Assembly: GCF_000247695.1 (NCBI RefSeq)
Contig: NW_004624747.1
Span: 12,619,909-12,683,908, forward strand
Direction of reading: 5' to 3'
Length of the DNA: 64,000 nt
Origin: Heterocephalus glaber
Lineage: Eukaryota; Chordata; Mammalia; Rodentia; Bathyergidae
The position numbers and the translations under genes were made by a program. The notes beneath the pieces were generated by a model. The model was not told the DNA's origin and made no database searches. It saw only the letters and a program-made list of their open reading frames with translations. Positions 1 through 11,460 of this stretch are shown one piece after another. How positions within the stretch are numbered: position 1 is the stretch's first letter; each line of letters starts with the position of its first letter.

Positions 1-1345
1 AAATGGAAACAAGGTCTTTGCAAATAGGGAAGGGTGGAGGGGGTGAAGGGAGGGCAAGGGAAGAGGAAAAAAAATAAGAACCAAGAGACTCATGTAATAA
101 TGGTACAAGATCCCAATGATGAATGTAACTGTATTGTACACCTAAAGTGTACCAATAAAGTTAATGGAGAAAAAAAAAATTCCAGATGTCCAATCTTAAC
201 ATATTCCCAACCAGCTTAAACACCAGTGGTACAGGTATGCTGTCCTACTGAGTGGCTTGTACCACTGAATGGGACTGTTCCATGCCACCCAATGAGTGAA
301 TCACTGGTAGTTCAAGCCAGTAGGAGTCAGCCAGCAGCGAGACATACAAATTATGGCCCCACTGTGAACGTGTTAAAAACTGTCAGAGAAAAGCAAAAAA
401 AGTCATATATAAAGGTAAGCCCATGAGGGTTACAGCAGACTTATCAGTATAAACTTTAAAGGCCAGGAGAGCTTGGAGTGAAGTATTTCAAACCCTAAAA
501 GTAAACAACTTCCAATATGTTAATATGGATTAACAAACCCTACAAAACTGCCTTTCAAAATTAATGGAGAAATAGGGACATTCCACAACAAAGAACCCCT
601 TAAGAGCACATGGACACCAAACCAGCACTCCAAAAATATTCAAGAATATCCTAGACAGACAATGAAGCCAACAAAGCCAAAAAGTCAGATGGAATGAATA
701 CATCAAGGAAGGTGAGTGGTTAAAGAAGGAAAAATAAAGGAGTCAACAACAGAAAATGAACACAATGACAGGAGTAAGTAAATCGCTTTCACTTATAACT
801 CTCAAAGTAATTGGCCTCAACTCTCCAGTGAAAAGACACAAATTGGGGGACTGGCTTCCGCACAGCAAAGAAAACATGCATATCCAGGTTTACAGAAGCA
901 CAACTGGTAATAGCTAAATTCTGGAAGCTGCCTATATGTCCATCAACAGTCAAATGGATTTTTTTAATGTAGTGTTTATACACCATGGAATACTACTCTG
1001 CTACAAAGAGGGATAAATTTGAGTCATTTGTAGGAAAATGGATGCACCTTGACATCATAGTGTTAAGTGAAATAAATCAGACACACAAGCTTAAATGCTG
1101 TATGGTATCTCTTATACGAGAAATCCAAAGTATAAAAAATTAAAGGGCAAAATGAAAGAGAGATAAAAAGAAATGAGATAAATCTTCTGCAAAGGGGAAT
1201 GGGACCAAGAGAGGGAGGGAGGGGAGAGGAGAAGTGGGGAGAAGGGTACATAAAAAAGATGATGTGTCTTGCATATGAACTAAATACCTACAATGAAAGT
1301 CACTATGTATCGCAGACATGTACTAATAAGAAAATACGTATCAAG
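1..1345 (+). mobile_element. L1 fragments, plus orientation
   Basis: Bases 1-180 match the L1 3' end seen reversed at 13.6, 21.3 and 22.4 kb (GGTACAAGATCCCAATGATGAATG). About 420-840 resembles the ORF1/ORF2 junction, ending in a degenerate ORF2 start. About 850-1345 is an L1 3' UTR ending in a G-rich tract and a terminal 'catgtactaataagaaaa' segment. No intact ORF remains. Bases 180-420 are not assigned. Confidence 0.65.
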
Positions 1346-1927
1346 TGACTCCAAGTACACTCTCGACTACTACATTGGTCTTTATGTCTATTTTTATGCC
1401 AATATCACCCTGCCTTGATTACTACAGTTTTGTAATAAGATCTGAAGTTAGAAAATGTGAGTTCGCCAACTTTGTTCTTTGAAGATTGTTTTGGTTAAGT
1501 AACTCATTATTAATAAGCAAGTTAAGATTTCTGGTGTAGAAAAGAAACTAAAGATAAAAACTTCTTTCAAATGTAAATGGTACATGGTTTGCTAATGGAC
1601 TGAAAGTAAGCACTGATTTTTAAAATAGCTAGACACCAACAATAAAGAGAGGGAAAGGAAATAAATTCAGAAGAAACAGACTGTTGCATGCAAGCAATGA
1701 TTCAGAATAAAGGAATAAACATTCCAGATTGTGAGGATAACAGCCCCAAATCACAGATTCCTCTCCCAACTAGTTTAACCAGATGAGAAGAGTATCAAAT
1801 GATTCTTGCCATTTCACACTACTTATTAGTCTTAAACTTCCATATTTAGCGATTCCAGGAATATCTTTTTTGGAGGGGAGGGAGGGAGTAATCAAAGAGA
1901 TTAGCAGTTTTTTAAAAGCTGACTTAC

Positions 1928-2128
1928 CTTGTAAAAACAATTAATCCAACTAATTCTTTAGACACTTCTTCTCTGATATATTTATCTTGAAGGGATTTTT
2001 CACACCTCCGCATTATTATATCATAAGCAGTTTCTAATCGGAGCAGTTTATGGCAAATATCAGAACACAAGGTAAGGCTGTGTTCATATGGAAGAACAGA
2101 AGTCACATAACCACGCCAGGCTTCCAAC
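1928..2128 (-). CDS. PIWIL3: PIWIL3 exon (GYVTSVLPYE...), last exon in window
   Basis: The acceptor is TTCTGTTGTAG and the donor ACAAG|GTAAGTC. It encodes LEAWRGYVTSVLPYE, then CHKLLRLETAYD, and ends VSKELVGLIVFT, the linker that precedes the PAZ domain in PIWI proteins. The PAZ-encoding exon would be next, beyond the window. Confidence 0.87.
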
Positions 2129-5100
2129 CTACAACAGAATAAATTACATGAGAGTATTAAGTCCAAGATCTCAACATACAATCAAATGTTTTAGGGCCTG
2201 AACTCTGGATCTAAAATAGGTACTTAAGGCCGGGGATTTAGCTCAGTGGTTCCAGCGCCTGCCTCGCAAGCGCAAGGTCCCGAGTTCGATCTCTGGTACC
2301 AAAAAATAAATAAATAAAATAAAATAAAATAGGTATTTAAAGAATCAACTGATTTCAATTCCTTATTTTTAGTAGTAACTGATCTTTTGAAGGACCCTCA
2401 AATAAAGATTACTTATAAGTACTATATCATCTTTGCTAAACTCTATCACCCACTGGCTTAATGTATCATATCTATACATATCTAACTTTTTTTTCATATC
2501 TAACTTTTATATATAATACATAGACCAACAAGTAATATAGATACCCATATTTAATTGCTACTAAAATATTTTCAAGCAAGGATTGGACATTTAATGTTTA
2601 CACAAAAAAATGAATACTTTAAAGTTTAAGTTTCTCATGGTAGGATTTTTTTAAACTCTGTCTTTTAAAATTTACAATAAATTGAACTATAATTGTTTAT
2701 GGCTGGAGGGTATCCTTTAAAGAGTCACCACTTGTACATCATGCTACTTCAAATGAGTAACTTTCTCAAAAAAATTATATGATTAAGCCTGCAGAATGTT
2801 GTACTTTCCACATTGTACAAACCTGTTGTCACAGAAATTTTCTTTACTGTTTTCATCATAATAGTTGCGACCAATTTGTTTAAAATTCATCAGCTTCAGA
2901 GTTCTGGAAATTCAAAGACTAGGACTTGTTAAAAGGACAGTGAATATTATAAAGCATTTGTTAAGACATATAAGAACACATTAAGAAAACAGTCTGTCAA
3001 TGACTCTTTATACTGTCAATTAACACAAAGTTACATGGTAAGACACAGTTTAATTTTACCTCAGTGTATGTCTTTTTCTCATAATATAAAACAATATAAA
3101 CATCAGCAGAATGTATATTATTTGACTATTCCCAGAACTAATTTAAGATAGCTTTTGCAAATCACATGTCCCAGTTTTTAATTTTGAATATTTGATCATC
3201 ATAGAGTAGAAGGGCAAACAAGTTTATGTGCTTCAGAGAGAAATAAACACAGATGCACATAGATGACATCTGCTACTCCTTCCCAACAGGTACCAGCTTC
3301 AGGAAGTACAGGTGGGCAGGGTGGATGAATGCTGGGGACAAGCTCACTGCATGAGCACTTCACACAAGTCTCATTTCATCTCAAGAGCCCTTCACTCTCT
3401 TAACACAAAGAAACTGTTAAGCACATAAACATGGTGAAATACAGTGGAATCTCAAGGGAACTAGAGTTTACTAACACACCTTCTAAAGAGGATATTGTAA
3501 TAACGCAGGCAGTCTGGGTGTGTAGGCCTGAGTTCCTTTGAAAAGTGGACTGTAATCTTCACAATGCCACCATCTCGGGTCCAGCTGACAAGTTCCACAT
3601 TCTAAGATTAAAAGAAAAAAAGGTCCAGATGTTCTTCCAAGAAAATTTAAATTCTACTCAATGATAAGTCACCATGCACTTGGCTGTCCAACCCATCACT
3701 ACTCGGGGAGCAGTCTTCCTCACAAAGTGCATGCATGAAATTTGAGCAAAGAAAACGTCAAATAACATTACTTAACAGAACTTTGTAGCCTTCTAGGTAA
3801 TAATAAAGAGTTTCCATCAAATATATGACGTCTTCCGAATGTTGATTCATGTTGAAAAAGTAAGTTTTCACGGAGATCTATATCTTTTATGTCTGGTTTG
3901 TAGTCAATGTTGTACTTATATGCAATCCATGGAGGATATGTAACTTGGAAATGGTTTGCTAACAGTTCTATCACTTTACCTTCAGAACCTGAGAAATTGA
4001 AGCACAGGTCAATAACAAAGTGACTGATGACAGCCAAAACAGTTTGGACACTACAATATTGAGAACCAAAATGATAGGTCAAACATGGAGATAAATGATG
4101 AATTAACATATGCACACACCAGACAGCCAAAACGCCTATCAATTTAGGTGAACTCAGATGTAAGCACATATTTAGAGGGTTTAAATATAAGATAAAAATG
4201 TTTTTAACTGTAAGAGTAGCTCAAAACCCAAGCCTATGCAACTTCTGAAAAAAAAAAAAAGCCACTATGTGTAACAACATTTATTTAAAAAAAAAAAAAA
4301 TCCCAGAGCAACCAAAGAACTGGGTCATTCTATTTTAGAGGATGTAAAAGGCAAAGTGTGTAGTTTATCCAGAACTCTGTAACAAATTGCCATTTCTACA
4401 GAAGGGAATACTATTACAAAAACATGTGGAGAATGAAGTACCTCGGCATACAAGGATGATATGAAGCTTTACAGAATCTCTTGCTATTTTTAGATCAAAA
4501 GTTTAAAGTGAACAGCTTCACAAAATTTGATGCAGATGAACATACCTGTTTTTGAGTGCTTAACATGTTCCAAGCTCTCCCTCGTATTCACCACAAGGTC
4601 CTGAAAAATTCCAGCAGGCCTCCTCGACCTCACAGATAATGCCTGCAATCCAGCTGTGAGTGGAAGCTGTTCTACATAGAATAAATATACAAGCCACAAA
4701 GTTATGCAGTAAAAAGAGAAAAGTAGGATGAACAATATGAACTACTGACTATTAAGGAAAAAACGACCCAAGTCATTTGAAAGAGAAAAGATGACACCAA
4801 AGGATCCAAACATTTCAGTGATGGGTCACCAGCAAAGGGCATGTTACCAAGGAATCTTTCCCAAGGAGTCTGAAGGCTACATCAGTGGTTGCTTTGGGAC
4901 TTTATCCATTCCTGCTACGGTATTTGTCCTGTTTCACCAGGGATTTGTTCACAGAACAAGATTCTAAAAAACCGTGGTTCTGGCTGTCCACCCTCATAAG
5001 CCCACCCTGCGCTCTCCTGTGCATCAGAAAACATCAAATGATTAACAAATGTCAAAGAACCAATGAAATTTGCCTTTGATGCAGAAGGACTGATCTACCC

Positions 5101-8100
5101 ATTATATTGAGAGCAACTGGGAAAAAACAAACTCAACCTAATTTATAGCATGCTATTTAACACTTACATAGGTTTAAATATTTATTCTAAAGAGGGAAGA
5201 TTTGAATGAGAGTACAGTGTTTCAGAGAGAGATGGTACACTGTTAAAGAAAGAACATACATCTATAAATTCCTATCCTTGAATGGCTAAGAGAATCTGTG
5301 GTTTGGATTACAAACATGCTTTTCCTTAAAATGTTATCTCCGAAAGCTATTATTCCTACTGTATGGTGATTTTACACCATACTGAAGTTTGAATTTCTAC
5401 AACAGAAAAACTAGGACCAGGGCTTTAGCTCAGCGGCACCAAGCCTGCTTGCAAGCACAAGGTCCTGAGTTCAATCCCCATACCAAAAAACCCCAAAAAA
5501 CAAAAACTACATTTAGAATAATTTTATCAAATTCTCAGCTAGTTCCTGACACCTCCTGCAATCAAACTTAGTCATATTAAAATTTCAGTGAAAGAAAACA
5601 GGCATCACTTATTGGCATTTGCTACACATTATATACTTTCTTACAATATTTAATCACAACCCTGAAGAGAAGTAATAAAAGTGGGTTTTAAGTTTATGTG
5701 TTCAATTTTATAATTTCATTTCATGGGTTCTGAATTTTGTATCAGTTTATTATTAAAATATTTGCCCACATTTTTCTTTAACATTTAAAGTTTTGTTCTT
5801 TCACAAGTTATTTTGATATTTTTTAAAAAGGTGAGAACAGAACTTTTACTACATTACTCAAGTCCTTGGCAAATCACAACAGCTGATCCAGGGTACTCAC
5901 CTTGTATAATAAGGACCCGGTCACCTGTGAGAATGCTGCAAGATAGGAAAGCACTGAGGTGGTCAAGCAGCTGTTGAACCTCTTAAACGCAATTGAAGAA
6001 GCCAAGAAAATAACACCCCTAGGATTCCTAGTTAATTTAGGGTTATTATATACAAATATATTATCTAAATTTGATATTGAATTGGCTAACGAATCATGAT
6101 TGCCATTTCTTTTTCATAAACTTTGTTCCATTATAAAAAAGACATACTGTTTATTGTGTACATATCAAGAACTAAGGCAGGCTTATCTCTAATTCTTAAG
6201 CTAATTTTCAAGGTGAGTAACTGTTGAACAACAGCTTTAGAAAGATTAATGGACTCGCCTAAGACCACAAAACTAGAGTATACATTCTAATTAGAAACCT
6301 GCCCATTTTTTAAAAAACTCAAGCCATTTTACTCTAGTGGCTTTTAGCCAGTAGTATATATTTGAATTGACCTGGAGAACTTTTAAAAATAAAATTTACT
6401 TAAATTAGTTGTTAAAACAAAGAAAACCATACAATGAAAAAGAAAACAAATAATACTGTTGATGTTAGTGAAAACAACAACGTTTTGCCTTTACCTACCT
6501 CTGATTCCTCATCTCCAGAGACAATCACTTTTAACCCTTAGCTCTGCATTATAGTTTTTTTCCTCAAAAAATGTTTATACTGCTTTTTTCTGGACTTTTC
6601 TATATTTGATTTTTTTCTATATTAGGCTGGGGATTAAACCTAGGGCCTGGTGCATGCCAGGCAAGCACTCTACCGAGTGACATCCCCAGCCCTCTACAGC
6701 AGATCTTGAGCAGCTTTCTACCTTTATACATATACACACATCTCTTTCTCCCATCTTCTCAATGTTATATAATCATTTCTTCTTAAATCAGTAGCCAATA
6801 TTCACATAATTATGAATAGCATTTACATAACTTGTATCAGTTGAGATACACCATGTCACTTTTGAAATTGTTATTTTTCCTGGTGTTTACTACCTGTTTT
6901 GTTTTCTTAATTTTGAAAAGCCTGCAGATTACTATTTCTAGACTCTGAAAAATTAAAAAAATCTCTAACCTATATTCAGATATACCAGGTACTCTTTTTT
7001 TTTTTTTTTTTTTGGTACTGGAGATCGAACTCAGGTCCTTGCACTTGCACAGCAGGCAGCGAGACTACTGAGCTAAATCCCCAGGCCTATACCGGCGAAT
7101 CTTAATAATTCTTGAAGTCAGATATTTCCTGTTGACGTCACATTTTTCCCCCCTAGTACTTCTCTCTTTAAAAGTCTTTTACTATTTTAGAAACCTTTCT
7201 CCCCCTACTAACTTCTCCCCTTAAAACAGATTTTTTACTATTTTAGAAACTTTAAGGCTATCCCATAAGTAGTAAAGTATCTTCTTTCCCCTCTACAACT
7301 GATTTCTTAACTTCCTCCCCTACAGACCATTATTGTTTTCTGGTTTGGGTTTGGTTTTGGTGACTGTTGTTGTTTTGGAGTCAGGGTTTCACTGTCACCC
7401 AGGCTGGCCTCGAACTTCCAGCAATCCTCCTATCCTCAGCCTCCTGAGTGCTGATATTTCAGGCATGTACCATCACACCTGGCTCGACTTCCCACTTTTT
7501 AAGGACACTACAACCATCTACCTTCTCCTCCCTCCTCCAACATTCCCACTTATCAACATAGTTTTACATCAAGGCTAATAACATTTACAGTCTATTTTGT
7601 AACCATAATTATTTTAAGGGATGAAAACCATCCACAACATTTGCATTTTATGATTATTTAAACATTACTCACTGAATAGCCAAGTGTTACGTTATGACTA
7701 AATTTTTTTCCTCTAAGGTCTTAATCCAAGTGTTGCTCACAGGGACCCTGAAATAGAGTCTGTTCTCTCGCACTCCCACCATTGGTTCAAAGTCCTGCAG
7801 CATTAAAGTTTAAGTGTTTTCTCTTCTGGAATTAAGATATACATGCCAGCCAGCATGATGGCACACACTTGTAATGCTAGGACTCTTGGAGACTGAGGTT
7901 GGAGCATGGAAAGTTCAAGCCCAATCTGAACAATTTGGAAACTTAGATCCTCTCTCAAAAATGACAAGACAGGAAATGTAGCTCAGTACAAAAGCCTTGG
8001 GTTCAATTTCCAGTATTACCAAAAAAGAAAGACTGCAGTCAGCTTCTTATGCAATGTTTTGCTTACAATGCAATGCAAGCTTCTTATGCAATATTTTGCT

Positions 8101-10154
8101 TATTTCTGAATCTTTCCAAGTCGTTTTACATAGTCCTGGGGACTGAAGGGCCTTCGCACTTAACTACATCCTTCACCCTTTCTATTTATTAAGAAATAAA
8201 ACCGACACAGGATATTGCCAATTCGCCAAATTGTCCAGGCTGGGCTCAAATTTGTGATCCAACTGCCTCAGCCTACAGCGGGCTGGTATCACAAACTTTT
8301 GCCACCAGCCCCAGCTAAATTTACTGATTTCTTAATTTTAATTTACCCTAAGTTTGTTGTACATTTAAAGAGGTTTTTTTGTCCCTTAAAAATTTAGCCT
8401 TCCTTTTTCATAATGCATTCTGCGCCCTTTGTCACATCCTGAAATTCGTTGGAATTTGTTTTCAGGAAAAGTTTCTTAAAAACAGTTCCGTGGCGCTTCA
8501 CTGAAGGTACGTAGCCAGAGGCGCGCCAGCGCGCGCGACCGCTAGCCCTCCCCCCCACAACACTCCCAGCAGTTTTCTGCCACTGTCTGGTGAGGAGGGC
8601 TACAGCGCAGGCGCAGAGGGCGCCCCGGTACTCCCGCGAGATTTCGGGGCTCCTCGTGCGCTGCTGTGTTTTCTTCTGGAACTGCTTGGTCCCGCCCTAA
8701 ATGTGTACCTGTAAGAGAACGTAGAGCATCACCAAGACCTTGACGTGGAAAAACGGGAAGTTCACGCGCAGCTGCTAGTACAGCTCGAGGAACGCGAGCA
8801 GCGTGCGGAAGCGCCCCCTGCAAAAGACCCCTGCGAAACGGGCACCACTGCCGGGCTTGAGGCCCTGACCGCCGAAGAGGACGGAGCTGCCGCGGGGGTC
8901 ATGGACCTGCTGACACCGCCCGTCCAGCACCAGCAGCTGGAGGTCACCAGTGGGCTGGAAGATGAAGCAGCCGCCTGCCGAGTTTGCTGTAGTGTGGCCT
9001 TGTCATAAGCCTTTCAGATGTATGCAGATAAAACATGGACAGTCACACAACAGGAAGGGAAATAGTTGCACGTGGAGTATGCTTCCCACCCCGCCACCGT
9101 CATGGGAACAGTGAGGCTCTGTCCCTAGAACTTTCTATGCTATGCCGTCCCTTCCCTGCCTCTCATCACATCCTACTTCCCTCCTCTCACCTGGAGACTG
9201 GACGCCCTGTTTTTCTCTCGGTTGCTCAGGTGCAGCCACGTGGCCTTCCTCTAGTGGCGCCTGGCGTCTAGGCTGCAGTGGAGCAGCCATCTGGGCCTGC
9301 GTGTTTACAGAGATAAAGAATAGTGTCCCTTGTATGTTCTTTCAGCATCCAGGCCCATCAGCCAATAAAGCAAAGGATCTTCCTGGGAAATGCTCATGTT
9401 CGGTGACAAAAAGTCAACTTTTAGAAATAACATTGCAGTATTTAAACTTCTGTGTCTGATTTATTTCCCTTAGCATTATGGTCTCAAGATACATATTTTC
9501 CTACAAGTGACCCAACTTAATCCTTTATGGCTGAGTAGTACTTCCTTGTGTTTAGAGAAACCCAAAGTATCAATAACTTAGAGCAAAATAAACGGTAATA
9601 GGAAACAAGGAGATAGACATTTTGCAAATGAGAAGTAAAAAGGATTAAGATGTGCTGTGTAGATGTACCGACTCTCCACAATGAATGTATTCATTATGTA
9701 TCCCAAACATGTACTAAGAAAAAGTAAAATGTGTTAATCTTTTTAAAAAACGACATTTCACCTTGTGTGGTAATTGCAAGGGAAATGAAAAAAGAACAAA
9801 GAGAACCAGGAGTGATTGGGAAAGTGAATCGTGAAGGGACCAGGTTGCACCAATTAATAGGGGAAATGGGGAAGTGTAGGGAGGAATTGACATGGAATCG
9901 AGACCTGAAGGAAATGGGTGAATTAGCAAAGTTACACAGGCCATAGATGGGAACCGGTAGGAATATTTAAGAAGAATGAGGTATTCTTAGGCATTTTTAT
10001 TCTCGGGAAATTTTTGTATAAAGCAAACAGTGACTATTAGAGCGCTCACTGCCATCACTCCAGGTGCCTCAGCTTGAGCAGTGTTCCGACGGTGTGCTTG
10101 GCCTCGGGCTCGTGTCCTGGCCCTGCCAGACATTGCGGTCCTGAAGGCGATGGC
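1928..10154 (-). CDS. PIWIL3: PIWIL3, PIWI-like Argonaute, 5' part (gene continues past left edge)
   Basis: Germline PIWI-clade Argonaute that binds piRNAs and silences transposons. Visible coding exons in transcript order are 10154-10050 (initiator Met codon 10133-10131), 5935-5901 (tentative), 4671-4546, 3988-3777, 3601-3480, 2903-2823 and 2128-1928. The last five have GT-AG borders and compatible phases, and translate without stops. The N terminus begins MSGRARTRARG, an Arg-rich tail like that of human PIWIL3 and a typical arginine-methylation/Tudor-binding segment. Later exons carry GIFQDLVVNTRE, YNIDYKPDI, HIFDGNSLLLPR, DCLRYYNILFRR and GYVTSVLPYE, all characteristic of the PIWIL1/PIWIL3 N domain and linker; the detail fits PIWIL3 better than PIWIL1. 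PAZ, MID and PIWI domains are outside the window. One or more Pro/Gly-rich exons between 10050 and 5935 are expected but not placed, since the phase of the first exon does not join the next directly. No frameshift was seen, so the gene looks functional here. Confidence 0.88.
2228..2325 (+). mobile_element. ID SINE (tRNA-Ala-derived)
   Basis: GGCCGGGGATTTAGCTCAGT box A region, GAGTTCGATCTCTGG box B region and an A-rich tail. It is flanked by an imperfect duplication AAAATAGGTAYTTAA at 2213-2227 and about 2326-2340. It lies just upstream (minus sense) of a PIWIL3 exon. Confidence 0.9.
2823..2903 (-). CDS. PIWIL3: PIWIL3 exon (QIGRNYY)
   Basis: The acceptor is GAATTTCCAG and the donor CAACAG|GTTTGT. 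It encodes TLKLMNFKQIGRNYYDENSK and a short tail before the next exon. The segment before the splice is a few residues shorter than in human PIWIL3, a plausible lineage-specific deletion. Confidence 0.8.
2904..3479. other. PIWIL3 intron, no recognised element
   Basis: AT-rich intronic DNA between two PIWIL3 exons. I see no clear repeat or RNA gene. The same applies to 1346-1927 and 2341-2822. Confidence 0.6.
3480..3601 (-). CDS. PIWIL3: PIWIL3 exon (IVKITVHFSKEL)
   Basis: The acceptor is TTTTAATCTTAG and the donor AGAAG|GTGTGT. The translation is NVELVSWTRDGGIVKITVHF followed by SKELRPTHPDCLRYYNILFR, a clear PIWIL3 match. It starts in phase 0 and leaves two bases of an Arg codon. Confidence 0.85.
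3777..3988 (-). CDS. PIWIL3: PIWIL3 exon (N domain)
   Basis: It encodes GSEGKVIELLANHFQV, then YNIDYKPDIKD and HIFDGNSLLLPRRLQSS. The acceptor is TTTCAATTTCTCAG. The donor GTTAAGT is weak but is the only nearby GT in the phase required by the following exon, and with it the spacing to human PIWIL3 is gap-free across the junction. Confidence 0.85.
4546..4671 (-). CDS. PIWIL3: PIWIL3 exon (GIFQDLVVNTRE)
   Basis: The translation contains RRPAGIFQDLVVNTRESL and ends HVKHSKTG, matching the conserved segment just before the PIWIL3 N domain. The donor is GTATGTTC at 4545. The acceptor TTCTATGTAG fits the start at 4671; an internal CTCACAG is an alternative. It ends with one base of a codon, completed by the next exon to give KTGSEG as in PIWIL3. 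Confidence 0.8.
4672..5900. other. PIWIL3 intron with one old ID SINE (about 5411-5500, +)
   Basis: Intronic. A diverged ID element (GGGCTTTAGCTCAGCGGCACC ... GAGTTCAATCCCC plus A tail) sits near 5411-5500. The remainder is unassigned AT-rich sequence. Confidence 0.6.
5901..5935 (-). CDS. PIWIL3: Possible small PIWIL3 exon
   Basis: A strong donor (ACAAG then GTGAGTAC) sits at 5900, and the acceptor ATCTTGCAG ends at 5936. An alternative acceptor, CTCACAG, would shorten the exon to 5924. Read in the frame ILTGDRVLIIQ it ends with one base of a codon, exactly the phase needed to join the 4671-4546 exon and give ...IIQEQLPLTAG. The residues do not clearly match known PIWIL3, so this rests on splice signals and phase. 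Confidence 0.45.
6625..6692 (-). mobile_element. ID-like SINE fragment
   Basis: Reverse complement of GGGCTGGGGATGTCACTC ... CCTAGGTTTAATCCCCAGCC, a diverged ID element in the PIWIL3 intron. Confidence 0.7.
6995..7087 (-). mobile_element. ID SINE
   Basis: Poly-T, then GGTACTGGAGATCGAACTCAGG and ACTGAGCTAAATCCCCAGGCC, an ID element in reverse. Confidence 0.88.
7365..7487 (-). mobile_element. B1 SINE
   Basis: 7SL-derived: CCCAGGCTGGCCTCGAACTT and GCCTCCTGAGTGCTG in reverse orientation. Confidence 0.85.
7848..8028 (+). mobile_element. B1-ID dimeric SINE, diverged
   Basis: The left half is B1-like (GCACACACTTGTAATGCTAG ... AAGTTCAAGCCCAATCTG). The right half is ID-like (GGAAATGTAGCTCAGTACAA ... 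GGGTTCAATTTCCAG). Confidence 0.8.
8135..8315 (-). mobile_element. Old B1-ID dimer, reverse orientation
   Basis: A degenerate ID half, then a B1 half (TTGTCCAGGCTGGGCTCAAA ... CTGCCTCAGCCTACAGC). Strongly diverged. Confidence 0.6.
8500..8960. promoter_or_regulatory. CpG-rich island in PIWIL3 intron, promoter-like
   Basis: Sharp local rise in GC and CpG in an otherwise AT-rich intron. It contains GCGCAGGCGCAG (NRF1-like) near 8606 and CTCCCGCGAGATTTC, resembling the TCTCGCGAGA promoter element. An 87-codon ORF (8745-9008, +) and a 93-codon ORF (8542-8823, -) cross it; I recognise neither. AATAAA occurs at about 9364 on the plus strand. It could be a bidirectional promoter, an intronic gene or an old retrocopy. 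Confidence 0.4.
9590..9735 (+). mobile_element. L1 3' terminal fragment
   Basis: Ends in TGTATCCCAAACATGTACTAAGAAAAAG, the same terminal motif as the L1 piece at about 1300-1340. Confidence 0.5.
10050..10154 (-). CDS. PIWIL3: PIWIL3 first coding exon
   Basis: The acceptor TTTTCCCTCTGCAG lies just above 10154, followed by a short 5' UTR stretch and the ATG at 10133-10131. The translation runs MSGRARTRARGQAHRRN and then an AQAEAPG stretch, close to the human PIWIL3 N terminus. The chosen donor is GTGAGCG (10049-10043). An alternative donor, GTGATG, nine bases earlier would drop three residues. Both leave phase 0. Confidence 0.8.
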
Positions 10155-11137
10155 CTGCAGAGGGAAAATCCTTGAGGAACACGGGTTGCCTGGTAAGTCT
10201 TTCAACTATTGTTTCAACTAAGGAAACGGGTTACTAATGATACACCTTTTCCAATCACACCAACAGCATTGACTGGCCCTGAGTTGACACAAGCGCATCC
10301 CTGTGGTAAAGGACAGAGTTGTGGTAAAGTTGTCCCAGAAATGTGAGAAAACTGTTGACTGTTGTTTTTCCCCCATACAGACTTGCCAGACAGTCTGGGT
10401 TACTACTGTACTTGCCCTATGAGTCAGATGAAAACTGAGTTCCCACCTGCCGTGCTTTCACACAGCACAGAATCCCTGACCCCTAATAGTACTCCACACT
10501 CATACCTGAGCCACTGAGACCTGACTTCTCTACAGTTCTTGGGCCTTGTCCCCATAGCTCACCTCCTCAGGAATTAGTCTGATCTGAGAGCCAGGCAGCT
10601 GCTCAGGTCTTCACTGATCGCACAGTCCCAGAGTTAGAGGCTCAAAAGCTTCTTTGCAACAGCAAGATTGCTCCGGGAAAACTCAGCCCTGTATCAGGAA
10701 ACAGTCACAAAAGGGAGTGGTGAAATGGAAAGACAAGCCTGGCCACTCAGCAAGGTGCACTGCACATTTAGCAAGACGGATGCCGGGCCCTGAACTCTCT
10801 TCATCTTTAGTTTTATCCCTGTGGTGGCTCCAGCTCCACGCCCACCCCCTTAAGCGGACCTTGAGCTGCACCTGCTGGGCTCAGAGATGCTCCTAGCTGT
10901 TGTGGGATGGGAGTGGGGGTCAGCTCTCCCTGCTTCCTACCCCATCATGCCTCTCACCTATTAACCATCCAGGTGACCTTACCCTCCCTGCTGAGGCCAG
11001 TGTAACTAAGTGCAGCTGCTGTGACCATCCTTGGATTTAAACCTAGACATATCTGTAATCATCTCCTTAGCACAGAACTCTATCAGTGCATTCACTGTGA
11101 TTTCTAAGCATTTAGATATGTGGGGTCTTGTAAGTGT
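10155..11137. other. PIWIL3 upstream region, nothing recognised
   Basis: Unique-looking, moderately GC-rich DNA 5' of the first placed PIWIL3 exon. The PIWIL3 promoter or a non-coding first exon may lie here, but no unambiguous TATA box or CpG island is seen. Confidence 0.5.
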
Positions 11138-11358
11138 GTTACAGAGGATTGAACACAAGCCCTTTGCATTGAGCTACATCCTCAGCTCTATGTTTGTGTG
11201 TTTGTTTGTTTGTTTGTTTGTTCTGTTTAAGGGGGTTGGTTGGTTTGGTTTTGAGACAGAATCTGGCTTAATTGCCCAGGCTGGACTTGAACTTGAGATC
11301 CTCCTGCCTCAGCTTCTGAGAGTGTTGGGATTACAAGTATGTGCCACCATGCCCAGCT
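11138..11358 (-). mobile_element. B1-ID dimer with internal (TTTG)n
   Basis: The reverse ID half (GGATTGAACACAAGCCCTTTG) is followed by a TTTG tract at about 11197-11222 and a reverse B1 half (CCCAGGCTGGACTTGAACTT ... CACCATGCCCAGC). Confidence 0.8.
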
Positions 11359-11381
11359 TATGGGGTCATTTTTTTAAAAAT

Positions 11382-11460
11382 AACTGTTGTAGGCCTCAGG
11401 GTAGAGCACTTGCCCAGCATGAATGAAGCACTGGGTTTAATCCCAGGCACCACAAAAATT
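11382..11460 (+). mobile_element. ID SINE, old
   Basis: AGAGCACTTGCCCAGCATGA ... CTGGGTTTAATCCCAGGCACC. Confidence 0.75.

Noticed and set aside
2228..2300. tRNA gene call (tRNA-Ala-like box A/box B) here and at about thirty similar places
   Set aside because: Short A-tails, target duplications and degenerate stems show these are ID SINEs, not functional tRNA genes.
8745..9008. Named protein for the 87-codon CpG-island ORF
   Set aside because: I could not recognise a family on either strand, so no function is claimed.
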